NCBI GenBank assembly: GCA_946222675.1
Contig: CAMIMA010000003.1
Coordinates: forward strand, 1-7,510
Direction of reading: 5' to 3'
Length of the DNA stretch: 7,510 nt
Source of the DNA: an uncultured Candidatus Saccharibacteria bacterium
GTDB taxonomy: Bacteria; Patescibacteriota; Saccharimonadia; Saccharimonadales; Saccharimonadaceae
Positions within the stretch are counted from its first letter, which is position 1; every line of letters begins with the position of its first letter. Made by a program: the position numbers and the translations under genes. The notes below the pieces were generated by a model, which saw only the letters and a list, made by a program, of their open reading frames with translations, did no database searches and was not told where the DNA came from. Below, one piece after another: positions 1 to 7,130 of the stretch.

Positions 1-470
1 TCTGTAATGAGCTGGTCTACACTGTAGGTTACATTAAACTCATTGTCGCCAGTTGGCTCTACCGTCCATATCTGAAATCCTCTTACAGAAGACGATACAG
101 GAATATCTTTGCGTACTGTATCAACATTGAGAGCTTGAAGTTCATCTGTCAGATAGCCTTTTAGACTTTCCATTCGATTATCAATGGACTTATCGGATTG
201 CTCCCATGAATAGTAGACTTTCGCAAAGTTCTCTACAAAATTTTCTACATGATGAGTATCAACGTATTCCTTTTCTATGATAGTTGTTTCGTGAATAGTA
301 TGAGTATCTATAGCTGTAAAGTGCTTGAATATCGCAAAGCTGAAACTAAGCCCTAAAAGTACCCACAAGGCAATCACAACCTTTTTATGAGGATTGACCT
401 TATAGACACGAGGTTTCTTTTCCTTTGGTATCTGTTTTTCTTTATTCTGATTTTTTCTAAATTTCATCAT
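1..470 (-). CDS. orf13: Orf13, TcpC/ConB VirB8-like conjugation protein (N-terminal part)
   Basis: About 156 codons are present, with no stop before the window edge; the Tn916 protein is roughly twice this long, so the C-terminal half lies outside. It starts MMKFRKNQNKEKQ. A very basic cytoplasmic stretch (residues 4-30, with KPRVYKVNPHKK) precedes one membrane helix at about 31-49, and then an extracytoplasmic part begins (about 50 onward). Around 72-156 the sequence fits the first NTF2-like domain of TcpC, with helices near ENFVENFAKVYYSWE and then GFQIWTVEPTG and NEFNVTYSVDQL strands. TcpC and ConB are bitopic VirB8-like scaffold proteins that recruit other channel parts. It is the last transfer gene of the run; in Tn916 the next genes are orf12 and tet(M), which cannot be checked here. 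It begins 14 bases after the orf14 stop. Confidence 0.92.
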   Translation of the reverse strand, partial: MMKFRKNQNKEKQIPKEKKPRVYKVNPHKKVVIALWVLLGLSFSFAIFKHFTAIDTHTIHETTIIEKEYVDTHHVENFVENFAKVYYSWEQSDKSIDNRMESLKGYLTDELQALNVDTVRKDIPVSSSVRGFQIWTVEPTGDNEFNVTYSVDQLIT

Positions 471-475
471 TAAAT

Positions 476-484
476 CTTCCTTTC
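476..484 (-). promoter_or_regulatory. Ribosome binding site deciding the orf13 start
   Basis: GAAAGGAAG sits just past the orf14 stop codon; from its GGA to the ATG at 470 there are seven bases. An alternative in-frame ATG at 488 overlaps the orf14 stop as ATGA and would add six residues (MRKEDL), but its only upstream purine run is a weak, distant AGGA. I prefer 470, though coupled initiation at 488 is possible. Confidence 0.65.
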
Positions 485-1486
485 TCATTGTTTGATTCGT
501 CCTGCTCCCACTAAATGCTGTTGCCAGTAGGGGCTTGTTAAGTCGGCATAACCGATTGGGTCGCCTGCATGAAACATACGGTTATTGCCAAGGTATATCC
601 CAACATGAGTAATATAAGAGCCAGCGTTATAGGTAGAATGAAAGAAAACCAAATCGCCAGCTTGTGCTTCCGATAGTGGGATATGCTGGGTCACATCATA
701 TTGCTGTTGTGCGGTTCGTGGTAAGTTAATTCCAGCTTTTCCATACGTCCATTGTGTCAGTCCGCTACAATCAAAAGAAGTAGTCGGGGAAGCTCCACCG
801 TAAACGTATCGCCAGCCCTCATATTTCAGTGCTTCGTCCATGATGGCTTGTACCGTATCATCATCAAACTCTGTTGTGACAAGATACTGCGTTACCAGTT
901 GCACATAAAACATATTGCCATAGTTGTATCGCCAGCCCCCATTGATAGGTATGGCTATGGGATTGGGGTAAGACACTTTTTCGCCACCTGAATACTCTTT
1001 TGAGAAACTTTGAGCCAGTTCAAAGGTATATTTATTTCCACGATTAGCCACATACCCTAAGAAACCACCACCATAATTGTAGGACTGGATAACCGATTCT
1101 AAATCTACACTGAGCCTTTCGCTACTGGCTAATAATTCACTGAAATACTTCACACCTTGCTTAATGGATTCTTCTGTACTCAATGAATTAGGTGGAAGAC
1201 CGAGGGATTCCGAGGACTGCATAACATCTTCCGCAGTACCGCCCGATTCCACCTGTATAATCGCAAGAAGTATGTTGACATATTCTTCAACGCCATATTC
1301 TTTGGCATATTTTTCTACCATAGGCTTATGAGCCAGCACTTCTGCGGAAACATTCACACCTCCATAATGAATATTGGAAATTCCGCTGTCCTGTTCATCT
1401 GAAAATAAAATGGCAACAAACAGAAGCAGTGAGAAGACCATCAAGAATAATCCAGAACCACCAATCACTAAAGTTTTCAACTTCAT
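485..1486 (-). CDS. orf14: Orf14, bifunctional peptidoglycan hydrolase (CwlT-like)
   Basis: This 333-residue protein is Tn916 Orf14, an exported wall hydrolase that opens peptidoglycan for the mating channel, like CwlT of ICEBs1. An N-terminal membrane segment (about 7-29) acts as a signal anchor or signal peptide. Residues about 50-205 form a lysozyme-like domain: the probable catalytic Glu80 lies in IIQVESGG, followed by DVMQSSES and QSYNYGGGFLGY. Residues about 212-333 form an NlpC/P60 endopeptidase domain with Cys240 (FDCSGLTQW), His294 (THVGIYLG) and a likely third polar residue His306 (MFHAGDP). Both active sites look intact. No strong ribosome binding site precedes the ATG at 1486, which overlaps the orf15 stop as ATGA, so expression probably depends on coupled translation. 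The muramidase and DL-endopeptidase specificities are inferred from CwlT. Confidence 0.95.
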   Translation of the reverse strand: MKLKTLVIGGSGLFLMVFSLLLFVAILFSDEQDSGISNIHYGGVNVSAEVLAHKPMVEKYAKEYGVEEYVNILLAIIQVESGGTAEDVMQSSESLGLPPNSLSTEESIKQGVKYFSELLASSERLSVDLESVIQSYNYGGGFLGYVANRGNKYTFELAQSFSKEYSGGEKVSYPNPIAIPINGGWRYNYGNMFYVQLVTQYLVTTEFDDDTVQAIMDEALKYEGWRYVYGGASPTTSFDCSGLTQWTYGKAGINLPRTAQQQYDVTQHIPLSEAQAGDLVFFHSTYNAGSYITHVGIYLGNNRMFHAGDPIGYADLTSPYWQQHLVGAGRIKQ

Positions 1487-3660
1487 GGTTTCTTACCGAC
1501 TTTCTTAATGGTGGCGGTTTTGATTGGTGGTCTACTTCTTGTATTTTGTAGTGGTACTCTTTGAACAGTAGACGGACGTTCTTTTGTGATTGGACGTTGT
1601 GAAGTTCTATCTGCTGTAGTGGTTGAAGTTGCTGGCTTTTGAACGGTTTTTTCTTGAACGGTATTGCCTTGGCGTTCCACTTTTGGACTTGAAAAATCGG
1701 ACTTAACTGCTGGACGCTCTTGTTTGGCTTGTTGAGATTCCTTATATGAAGTCTGAATATTAGACTGTTTTGAGGTCTGTTCATCATGATATTGTTCTTG
1801 TCTTGTAGTCGGTCTTTCATGAACAGAAGAAGCAGGCTGTTTTTTCTGTTTGACCTGTTCCATTTCAGAGCGACGCTTCGCAATGGTTTTTCGCCTTTGT
1901 TCCTGCTGTTCCTTGCGTCCACTGGCTCTGTCCGCTTTGGTTTGAGAAATACTACTGGTTAAATCACGGACATTCTCTTTTACTTTGGATTTTCCTTGAT
2001 ATACTGCATATCTTGCATTGGTCGGCAAATCTTTAACCTGTTCTTTCAAACCACTAGCAGTGTCTACCATTCTGTCTTTGGTATCAGCTACTGTACCGAT
2101 GGTTTGACCGATACGTTTTCCAAGTGTTGATTTTTCCTTTCCGTCTGGTCGGGAGTGATCTGCTTGTGTCCTTGCAGAACTCCCCGAACCCGACTGTCCT
2201 TTTTTACCTGTAACAATGGCAGACCCAGCCCCTAGAGTAGTCATGGAACGTCCAAGTTTCCGCTGTAGACGGTGCATGTGAGCGTGCATAAGCATACGAG
2301 GTTTTCTCATCACACGACTTCCCACACTTTGAGAATCGTTACTCTGTAGAGAAAACATACTCATTAAATCGCCCAGCTTGAAGTAGATTCCTGCAAAGGT
2401 CACAATCTGTAGAAAAGCAATCAAAAAGAACGGATAACCAGCCGATAAGGTATAGAGCATGGTTGAAATACTAAATGCTGTCGTAATAATCAATGTGATT
2501 CCAGCTCGTGTCAAAATGGTATTAAAGAGCTTTGTTATGGCTCGTTTTGACATACCATCAAATGATGGAATCATGCTTAAAATAAAGCTCACAGGCAGAA
2601 ACATAGCATAGATGATAAAAAGTACCTGCGAGAAAATCATGATTCCTGTTAATAGGAATACAAATATGGAAATCCCAATATTGAAGACAAATAGGAAGAA
2701 GACTGTACCTAAACGGTTAATGGTCTTTGTAATGGTTAGATTGGTATTGCTTCTGTCTTCAATTTCTTCCGCAACAATTTTTTCTCTGTCTTCGCCATTG
2801 TTGGAATCTGGGCTGGTGGAGAGCAGGCTTTCCACACGGTCAATACCGATACTTTCAATGTCTGAACTGTTGTATTGAAGCAGTAGCCACGGTTGCTGAA
2901 CCTGTATGGAAAACAGGCTATCTCTGATTAAGTCCACGCTGTCCTTGCCTTGACTATCGGAATGGGGCATGACAATCTTCGTGCCAAGTGATAAACTGGC
3001 ATTACTGATGTCTGATGAAAAGTCATTGATTTTTTTAATGTAGTCGGGAGCGTAGGCAATAAAGGAAGCCGATAGGATAAACACCAGCACAAAATTCATA
3101 ATGGCATGAATTGCCTTTGTGGTTTCTCTCTTTATCAGTCCCGTATAGGCAACATAAACCCCAAGAACCAAAATCAAGAGTAAGAGGAATCCAACATAGA
3201 AACCCTCTGTTGAAAATCCGTTTGCACTCACACCAGCTAAGGTCTGCATATTCTTACCAATGGAATCTGCTGTAGCGGAAATGAAGTCTAAGGAATAGGC
3301 TTCCTGTACTAAGTAACCTGTCGCATTGGAAACATACAAACTGATTGTCCAAATAAAATTGGTAATGGCATATAGTCCATACATGACCTGTTTTCCAATC
3401 CCGTCCGACCAGTTCCACGGAAGCCAGCCCCAGCTATTATCCACATAAAAATCCAGTTGATAGTTTTCAAGTGGGTATCGGCTGTATTCATTTGCCACAT
3501 TGACCGTATCATCTACCAAGCCCGCAGCTTGAACCACCGTTCCCAGCATGGCTAAAAGAAAAATGGCAATCACAAGTGTGAAAGCCACTGTCATTGCCAC
3601 TTTACCTAGACGTTTCAGCGTCCAGTTTGATTTTATTCTGTTTACTATTGATGGTTTCAC
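1483..3660 (-). CDS. orf15: Orf15, VirB6-like polytopic membrane channel protein
   Basis: This 725-residue protein is recognised as Tn916 Orf15, the VirB6/TrbL-like (ConG/TcpH-type) membrane core of the mating channel. It begins with a basic stretch and a signal-anchor-like segment (about 21-45, ending VVQAAG). Further probable helices lie at about 92-112, 154-176, 183-204, 317-341, 343-363, 384-406 and 409-428, giving about eight. A polar loop at about 205-310 is rich in Asp and Ser. From about 440 to the end the protein is a hydrophilic tail rich in Lys, Arg, Gln, Ser and Thr, probably disordered and cytoplasmic. The start is GTG with AGAGG seven bases upstream, two bases after the orf16 stop. 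Its TGA overlaps the orf14 ATG by four bases (ATGA), implying translational coupling. The subfamily assignment comes from topology and context. Confidence 0.93.
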   Translation of the reverse strand: MKPSIVNRIKSNWTLKRLGKVAMTVAFTLVIAIFLLAMLGTVVQAAGLVDDTVNVANEYSRYPLENYQLDFYVDNSWGWLPWNWSDGIGKQVMYGLYAITNFIWTISLYVSNATGYLVQEAYSLDFISATADSIGKNMQTLAGVSANGFSTEGFYVGFLLLLILVLGVYVAYTGLIKRETTKAIHAIMNFVLVFILSASFIAYAPDYIKKINDFSSDISNASLSLGTKIVMPHSDSQGKDSVDLIRDSLFSIQVQQPWLLLQYNSSDIESIGIDRVESLLSTSPDSNNGEDREKIVAEEIEDRSNTNLTITKTINRLGTVFFLFVFNIGISIFVFLLTGIMIFSQVLFIIYAMFLPVSFILSMIPSFDGMSKRAITKLFNTILTRAGITLIITTAFSISTMLYTLSAGYPFFLIAFLQIVTFAGIYFKLGDLMSMFSLQSNDSQSVGSRVMRKPRMLMHAHMHRLQRKLGRSMTTLGAGSAIVTGKKGQSGSGSSARTQADHSRPDGKEKSTLGKRIGQTIGTVADTKDRMVDTASGLKEQVKDLPTNARYAVYQGKSKVKENVRDLTSSISQTKADRASGRKEQQEQRRKTIAKRRSEMEQVKQKKQPASSVHERPTTRQEQYHDEQTSKQSNIQTSYKESQQAKQERPAVKSDFSSPKVERQGNTVQEKTVQKPATSTTTADRTSQRPITKERPSTVQRVPLQNTRSRPPIKTATIKKVGKKP

Positions 3661-3662
3661 AT

Positions 3663-6110
3663 TTACACCTCTTTTCGCACAGGTGGTCTGGTATCAAAGG
3701 CATGGAGCAGTTCTTCAAATACAGGGTGGAACTGTATCACACCGACACGACCATATAAATCACTGATAAGGCATTGCCCGTTTTCCAAATCACGCAATCG
3801 CTTCTGATTGTTTTCGTCCTCTGGGTCTACACCAAAAAAGGCTAAGGTCTTTTTAATCTCGTTAAGGTCAGTGGAACGAAATGCAAATTTTAAGCCGAGG
3901 TTATTTTTCAGTTTTTCATCTAAGAGGTCGTCTGTATTTTGGGTCACGAAATATACCCCAGCGTTCATAGCACGACCAGCCCGAACCAGCTTCATAGATA
4001 GTGTTTTTCCTTGTGCTACCTGTAAAAAGCTCCATGCTTCGTCTAAATCTACAATCTTGAAAATGCTTCGGTCTGTATGGATAAAGTCTAAAGCAAAGGT
4101 ACTAATGACAATCAGCATAGCAACGGATAAAAGCTCCATAGTGGTATATTCCTCAAAGGAAGTTTCCTTGTCGGGAAGTACCAAGTCCGCAACCTGTATA
4201 ATGTTCAGTTGTTTTTCTAAGCTGATAGACTGCTCCACATAACCATTACTGAATAATAAATGTGCAAAGTCATAGTCTGTAAAACTTTCGATATGGTCGG
4301 CTATACTGGTACTTAGTGGCGTATTCTCAACCCGTAATTCCTCAATCACTTTCATCAACCCTCGTACTTCACTATTGGTTACTGCACGAATGGCTTTTCT
4401 AAGGATTGGGAAGCGTTCCCCATCACGAGAGGAAATCCCCGTAAGGAATGTCAGAATATCAATAGCCAGTGATTCAGAATCTTTGGGATTTTTCATAATC
4501 ACATAAGGGTCAAGTAAGCCTTTGTTTTTCTCATCAGAAGTCAGAGTGACGATATTGATTTCATGGGAAATCTCTGGCAAGGTTTCTTTCCATCTGCCAC
4601 GTTCTGCTTTTGGGTCTACAATCACTGCTTGTGCCCCATAAAGCACCGCATAATAGACGATAAGGTTATTCGCAAAGGATTTACCACCACCCAGCGAACC
4701 AACAAAAGCCGACGCTAACGCATTGGTTACTGAACCCTTAACCCCTTGACTGGCAAGAGCAGGTTTCAGATAGACATTGCGTCCAGTATCTAAGCTGTAG
4801 CCAACATAAATCCCCTCATTTTCCCCCAGCATTTGAGTAGCACCAAAACCTAAACCAGCGAGGAAATCAGAGGTCACGTATTGAATATAATCATTCATAT
4901 AACGCTTGCTGGCAGGTAAAAATTCTTCATGTAAGCCGAGCATATCCCCAAATGGTCGTACCAGTTTTACGCTTAAATCGTCATAAAAATCTTTCACTTC
5001 ATTACAACGACGTTTGAGTTCGTCAAGATCATTTGCTGATACCCTTACCACATAAGACAGCTTGTACATAGATTCCTTGCTTTGGTCTAAATTGGTTTCC
5101 AGCTCATTCACACTTTCCAGAGCTTCCGCCACATTGGAGCTGGTTTCATTATCACTTTGCCAAGCGTGGTTATCCAAGTCTTTCAGTTCTTTCTTTTTAT
5201 TGCGGACAGTAGATAGGGCTTTACGATTCGCTACAATTTCCACATTCATTGACGTATCAATCGGGAATGTAAATTGCTGTTGCTGGTAGTAGAAGATTTC
5301 AGAGGACGGGAAGTCCAGTTCTCCGACAATGCTGTTAATGGTAAAGTAAGCTACATAGACGGTTTCATCTTCCTGCTGGATTTTCAAATATCGCTGTTTT
5401 TCTTCCACCAAACAGCGAGTAGGCTTAATCAAGTCATAGTATTTAATCAGCGTTTCATTATCCAGCTTTTTCTTTGATAGATGGTACTCATACTCTTCAT
5501 AGGCAGTGCCTGTCTGTCCGTAAAGGTGTTCAATCAGATAGCCGAAGTCGTCCTTATCTAACCTGCGGATTTTGAAACGACGAGAGATTTTATTTTCTAA
5601 GAGCTTTTCCATCTTCTGAAAACGCAGGATTTCATCATTACTCATACTAACAAAATCGCCCATCAGCTTATGGTTCACATCATAGACAAAATCAGACAAA
5701 GCATTTTTTGCTTCAACGGTAAGACTTTTCATAGAAAACTCCTGATCGTTGAGAAGCAACTTAAAGCCGATAAAGAAACGGTAGTTCACTTGATTTTCGC
5801 CAATCATGGATATTAAAGCGTCTGTCTGTTGGTCGATTTTGTCATAGGCAACCGCTTTGAGCTTGCCAGTGACTTCATTTTTGGAACGCTCTTGTGCAGA
5901 ACGTATGCTGGATTCTGTACTGATTTGTAAAGCATGAATTTTGCCATCACGATTTTGTGCGATAAGCTGTCTGAAAGAATCATGCACTTGTATTTTCTGT
6001 TCTGGACTTAGAAATGAGTAATTGTAAGGAACAAGCTCATAGTAAGCATAACATTCCCCGTCTTTATTCCAGACGAGATTGTTTTCAATGTATTTAATTG
6101 GATATGCCAT
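3663..6110 (-). CDS. orf16: Orf16, VirB4/ConE-type conjugation ATPase
   Basis: This 815-residue protein is Tn916 Orf16, the VirB4-class ATPase that powers assembly or DNA transport in the type IV-like mating channel at the cytoplasmic membrane. ConE of ICEBs1 is the studied counterpart. The N-terminal half (about 1-450) is the family-specific domain, with a charged, possibly coiled stretch at about 300-390. The ATPase half carries a Walker A motif GSLGGGKS at residues 471-478 (Lys477), followed by a VIVDPKAERG strand. Walker B is KIVDLDEAW (Asp688-Glu691), and a GRAMNAGVYFVTQN motif typical of VirB4 lies at about 712-725. All key residues look intact and the length is normal. The start at 6110 is set by its ribosome binding site. 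It overlaps orf17 by 17 bases and ends two bases before orf15. Confidence 0.95.
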   Translation of the reverse strand: MAYPIKYIENNLVWNKDGECYAYYELVPYNYSFLSPEQKIQVHDSFRQLIAQNRDGKIHALQISTESSIRSAQERSKNEVTGKLKAVAYDKIDQQTDALISMIGENQVNYRFFIGFKLLLNDQEFSMKSLTVEAKNALSDFVYDVNHKLMGDFVSMSNDEILRFQKMEKLLENKISRRFKIRRLDKDDFGYLIEHLYGQTGTAYEEYEYHLSKKKLDNETLIKYYDLIKPTRCLVEEKQRYLKIQQEDETVYVAYFTINSIVGELDFPSSEIFYYQQQQFTFPIDTSMNVEIVANRKALSTVRNKKKELKDLDNHAWQSDNETSSNVAEALESVNELETNLDQSKESMYKLSYVVRVSANDLDELKRRCNEVKDFYDDLSVKLVRPFGDMLGLHEEFLPASKRYMNDYIQYVTSDFLAGLGFGATQMLGENEGIYVGYSLDTGRNVYLKPALASQGVKGSVTNALASAFVGSLGGGKSFANNLIVYYAVLYGAQAVIVDPKAERGRWKETLPEISHEINIVTLTSDEKNKGLLDPYVIMKNPKDSESLAIDILTFLTGISSRDGERFPILRKAIRAVTNSEVRGLMKVIEELRVENTPLSTSIADHIESFTDYDFAHLLFSNGYVEQSISLEKQLNIIQVADLVLPDKETSFEEYTTMELLSVAMLIVISTFALDFIHTDRSIFKIVDLDEAWSFLQVAQGKTLSMKLVRAGRAMNAGVYFVTQNTDDLLDEKLKNNLGLKFAFRSTDLNEIKKTLAFFGVDPEDENNQKRLRDLENGQCLISDLYGRVGVIQFHPVFEELLHAFDTRPPVRKEV
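3668..3672 (-). promoter_or_regulatory. Ribosome binding site for the GTG start of orf15
   Basis: AGAGG lies seven bases before a GTG at 3660, within the last codons of orf16. An out-of-frame ATG at 3662-3660 overlaps the GTG and is followed at once by TGA, so it cannot make a protein. The site therefore supports GTG as the orf15 start. Confidence 0.7.
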
Positions 6111-6486
6111 AAAATTCACTCCTAACTGCTGTAATGGCTTCTTGTGGCTGGTTTCTGCCAAGCGTTACTTTTTTTCCTGCATAGGTCAGCTTTGGTCGCA
6201 GTGCATAAGCAATGACAGACTTCAAAAATCCATAAGGCTTTTTACCATCAAAAGTTTTTGTAGACATAAACCATGTGAAAGCCACAGGAATCCCAAAGTA
6301 TTTGAGAAATGCTCCCTCTATCATGGAAAGAGGGGGCAAGTTGCCAAGTATCATCACTGCAAAGAGTGACACGACAAACCATGTCATTTGCGTAAAGGTT
6401 ATGGGAAACGGAAGTCTAAAATCATTGATAGAATACAGTACCTTTTCCACAGACCAGATACTGGTATAGCTTCGTATTTTCTTCAT
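6094..6486 (-). CDS. orf17: Orf17, TcpE/ConD-like conjugation membrane protein
   Basis: With the start at 6486 the protein has 130 residues and matches Tn916 Orf17, a TcpE-family protein. TcpE of pCW3 and ConD of ICEBs1 are small VirB3-like inner-membrane subunits of the mating channel that work next to the VirB4 ATPase. Visible features are an N-terminal cytoplasmic segment (KKIRSYTSIWSVEKVLYSIND), two membrane helices at about 31-52 and 56-76, then a basic tail containing the GKKPYGFLKSVIAY stretch. The frame is open upstream to an ATG at 6600, giving a 168-residue form that overlaps ardA by 26 bases and reads through the terminator-like hairpin. I prefer the shorter form because of its ribosome binding site. 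It overlaps orf16 by 17 bases. Confidence 0.88.
   Translation of the reverse strand: MKKIRSYTSIWSVEKVLYSINDFRLPFPITFTQMTWFVVSLFAVMILGNLPPLSMIEGAFLKYFGIPVAFTWFMSTKTFDGKKPYGFLKSVIAYALRPKLTYAGKKVTLGRNQPQEAITAVRSEFYGISN
6119..6123 (-). promoter_or_regulatory. Ribosome binding site deciding the orf16 start
   Basis: AGGAG lies eight bases before the ATG at 6110, within the end of orf17. It supports starting Orf16 at MAYPIKYIEN rather than at the in-frame ATG at 6161, which would add 17 residues. Confidence 0.8.
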
Positions 6487-6494
6487 GTAATCAA

Positions 6495-6501
6495 TCCTTT
6501 C
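6495..6501 (-). promoter_or_regulatory. Ribosome binding site deciding the orf17 start
   Basis: GAAAGGA stands eight bases before the ATG at 6486. The alternative in-frame ATG at 6600, which would add 38 residues, has no purine-rich site before it and lies inside ardA. This supports the 130-residue product. Confidence 0.7.
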
Positions 6502-6503
6502 AT

Positions 6504-6534
6504 AAAAAATAGGGGTAGCTGATTGAGCCACCCC
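6504..6534 (-). terminator. Intrinsic-terminator-like hairpin between ardA and orf17
   Basis: Read on the minus strand, a 9-bp stem (arms 6526-6534 and 6512-6520, beginning with four G-C pairs and holding one G-U pair) closes a 5-base CAATC loop. It is followed after two bases by six Ts (6504-6509). This is the classic form of a Rho-independent terminator for transcription leaving ardA. It lies inside the operon, just upstream of the orf17 ribosome binding site, so termination must be partial or conditional if orf17 to orf13 are read from upstream. Stem strength and the T-run were judged by eye, with no folding energy computed. Confidence 0.65.
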
Positions 6535-6574
6535 GTAAAATAGAAAATCTGCCAGTAGTAATGTACCGACAGAT

Positions 6575-7072
6575 TTAATAGACGATTTCAAAAATCCCAT
6601 GATTGGTTGAGATAAACGTTCCTGAAAGGTCTAAATCCCGACCATAGGCTTGATAATCAATATAGTTTTGAAGACTAGCTGGTACTTCGCCTAAAGCACC
6701 CGTTTCTTCAATGTAGTAGCGTGCCACGTCATACATATCATCACAATCGGAATGAATGATAATATCCTCTTGATGTTCGCTTAGTTCTTCAATGCTTGAA
6801 AAATGAGTGAGCAGAGCAGATAGCTCCGATTGTAATTCTTCGGGTAATTCCGATACCATTTCCCATAGTCGATTGAGTTCGCCAATGGAAGTGTATTCGT
6901 CAACCGTAAAGGGTAACTCGTAGTCATGAATGGCGTATTCCTCATATTCATCATTCAAGCCGATTTTCTCTTTGACTTCCTCAAAGTCAATGGGAAAGGT
7001 AAACCACGCACCGACCAATTCGCCCTCATTGTATTTGCCTAAATTCGCAATATAGACTTGCATATCGTCCAT
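6575..7072 (-). CDS. ardA: ArdA antirestriction protein (Tn916 Orf18)
   Basis: This 165-residue protein is recognised as the Tn916 Orf18 ArdA. Family members form elongated dimers that mimic bent B-DNA and occupy the DNA groove of type I restriction-modification enzymes, protecting the element when it enters a new cell. The sequence fits a DNA mimic: I count about 38 Asp/Glu against about 6 Lys/Arg, with acidic runs such as DEYEEY and SDCDDMYD. It begins MDDMQVYIANLGKYNEG, the usual ArdA N-terminus. The ATG at 7072 has GAAAGGA nine bases upstream; a second Met at codon 4 is a less likely start. It stands apart from the channel genes, with hairpin-rich DNA before it and a terminator-like hairpin after it, so it may be expressed at a different level from its neighbours. 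Confidence 0.95.
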   Translation of the reverse strand: MDDMQVYIANLGKYNEGELVGAWFTFPIDFEEVKEKIGLNDEYEEYAIHDYELPFTVDEYTSIGELNRLWEMVSELPEELQSELSALLTHFSSIEELSEHQEDIIIHSDCDDMYDVARYYIEETGALGEVPASLQNYIDYQAYGRDLDLSGTFISTNHGIFEIVY

Positions 7073-7091
7073 ATATTCACGTCCTTTCTTT

Positions 7092-7113
7092 GTAGAGATT
7101 CAAAAATCCCTAC
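7092..7113 (-). repeat. Small hairpin next to the ardA ribosome binding site
   Basis: The arms are 7105-7113 and 7092-7100, with a TTTG loop on the minus strand (7101-7104). The 9-bp stem has eight Watson-Crick pairs and one G-T pair, again of the kind that pairs on the minus strand only. The stem ends four bases before the GAAAGGA ribosome binding site of ardA (7082-7088), so folding could influence ribosome access without burying the site. No T-run follows it. Confidence 0.6.
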
Positions 7114-7130
7114 CGCACTTCGTTTGGTGT

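Noticed and set aside
1395..1922. A 175-codon minus-strand open frame overlapping the orf15 tail and the orf14 start
   Set aside because: It is a shifted frame of the compositionally biased Lys/Arg/Gln-rich orf15 tail. It has no recognisable domain and no supporting start site, and both overlapping genes are well-recognised family members.
3309..3512. A 67-codon minus-strand open frame inside orf15
   Set aside because: It is an out-of-frame shadow of the conserved N-terminal region of orf15, with no independent evidence.
3808..4242. A 144-codon plus-strand open frame antisense to orf16, with several shorter plus-strand frames elsewhere
   Set aside because: All lie opposite strongly supported minus-strand genes and read as low-information Ser/Phe-rich proteins, as expected for antisense shadows. 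No plus-strand gene is supported in the window.
6314..6334. A 6-bp inverted repeat (CCCTCT/AGAGGG) within orf17
   Set aside because: It is short, lies within conserved coding sequence, has no T-run, and is of a size expected by chance.
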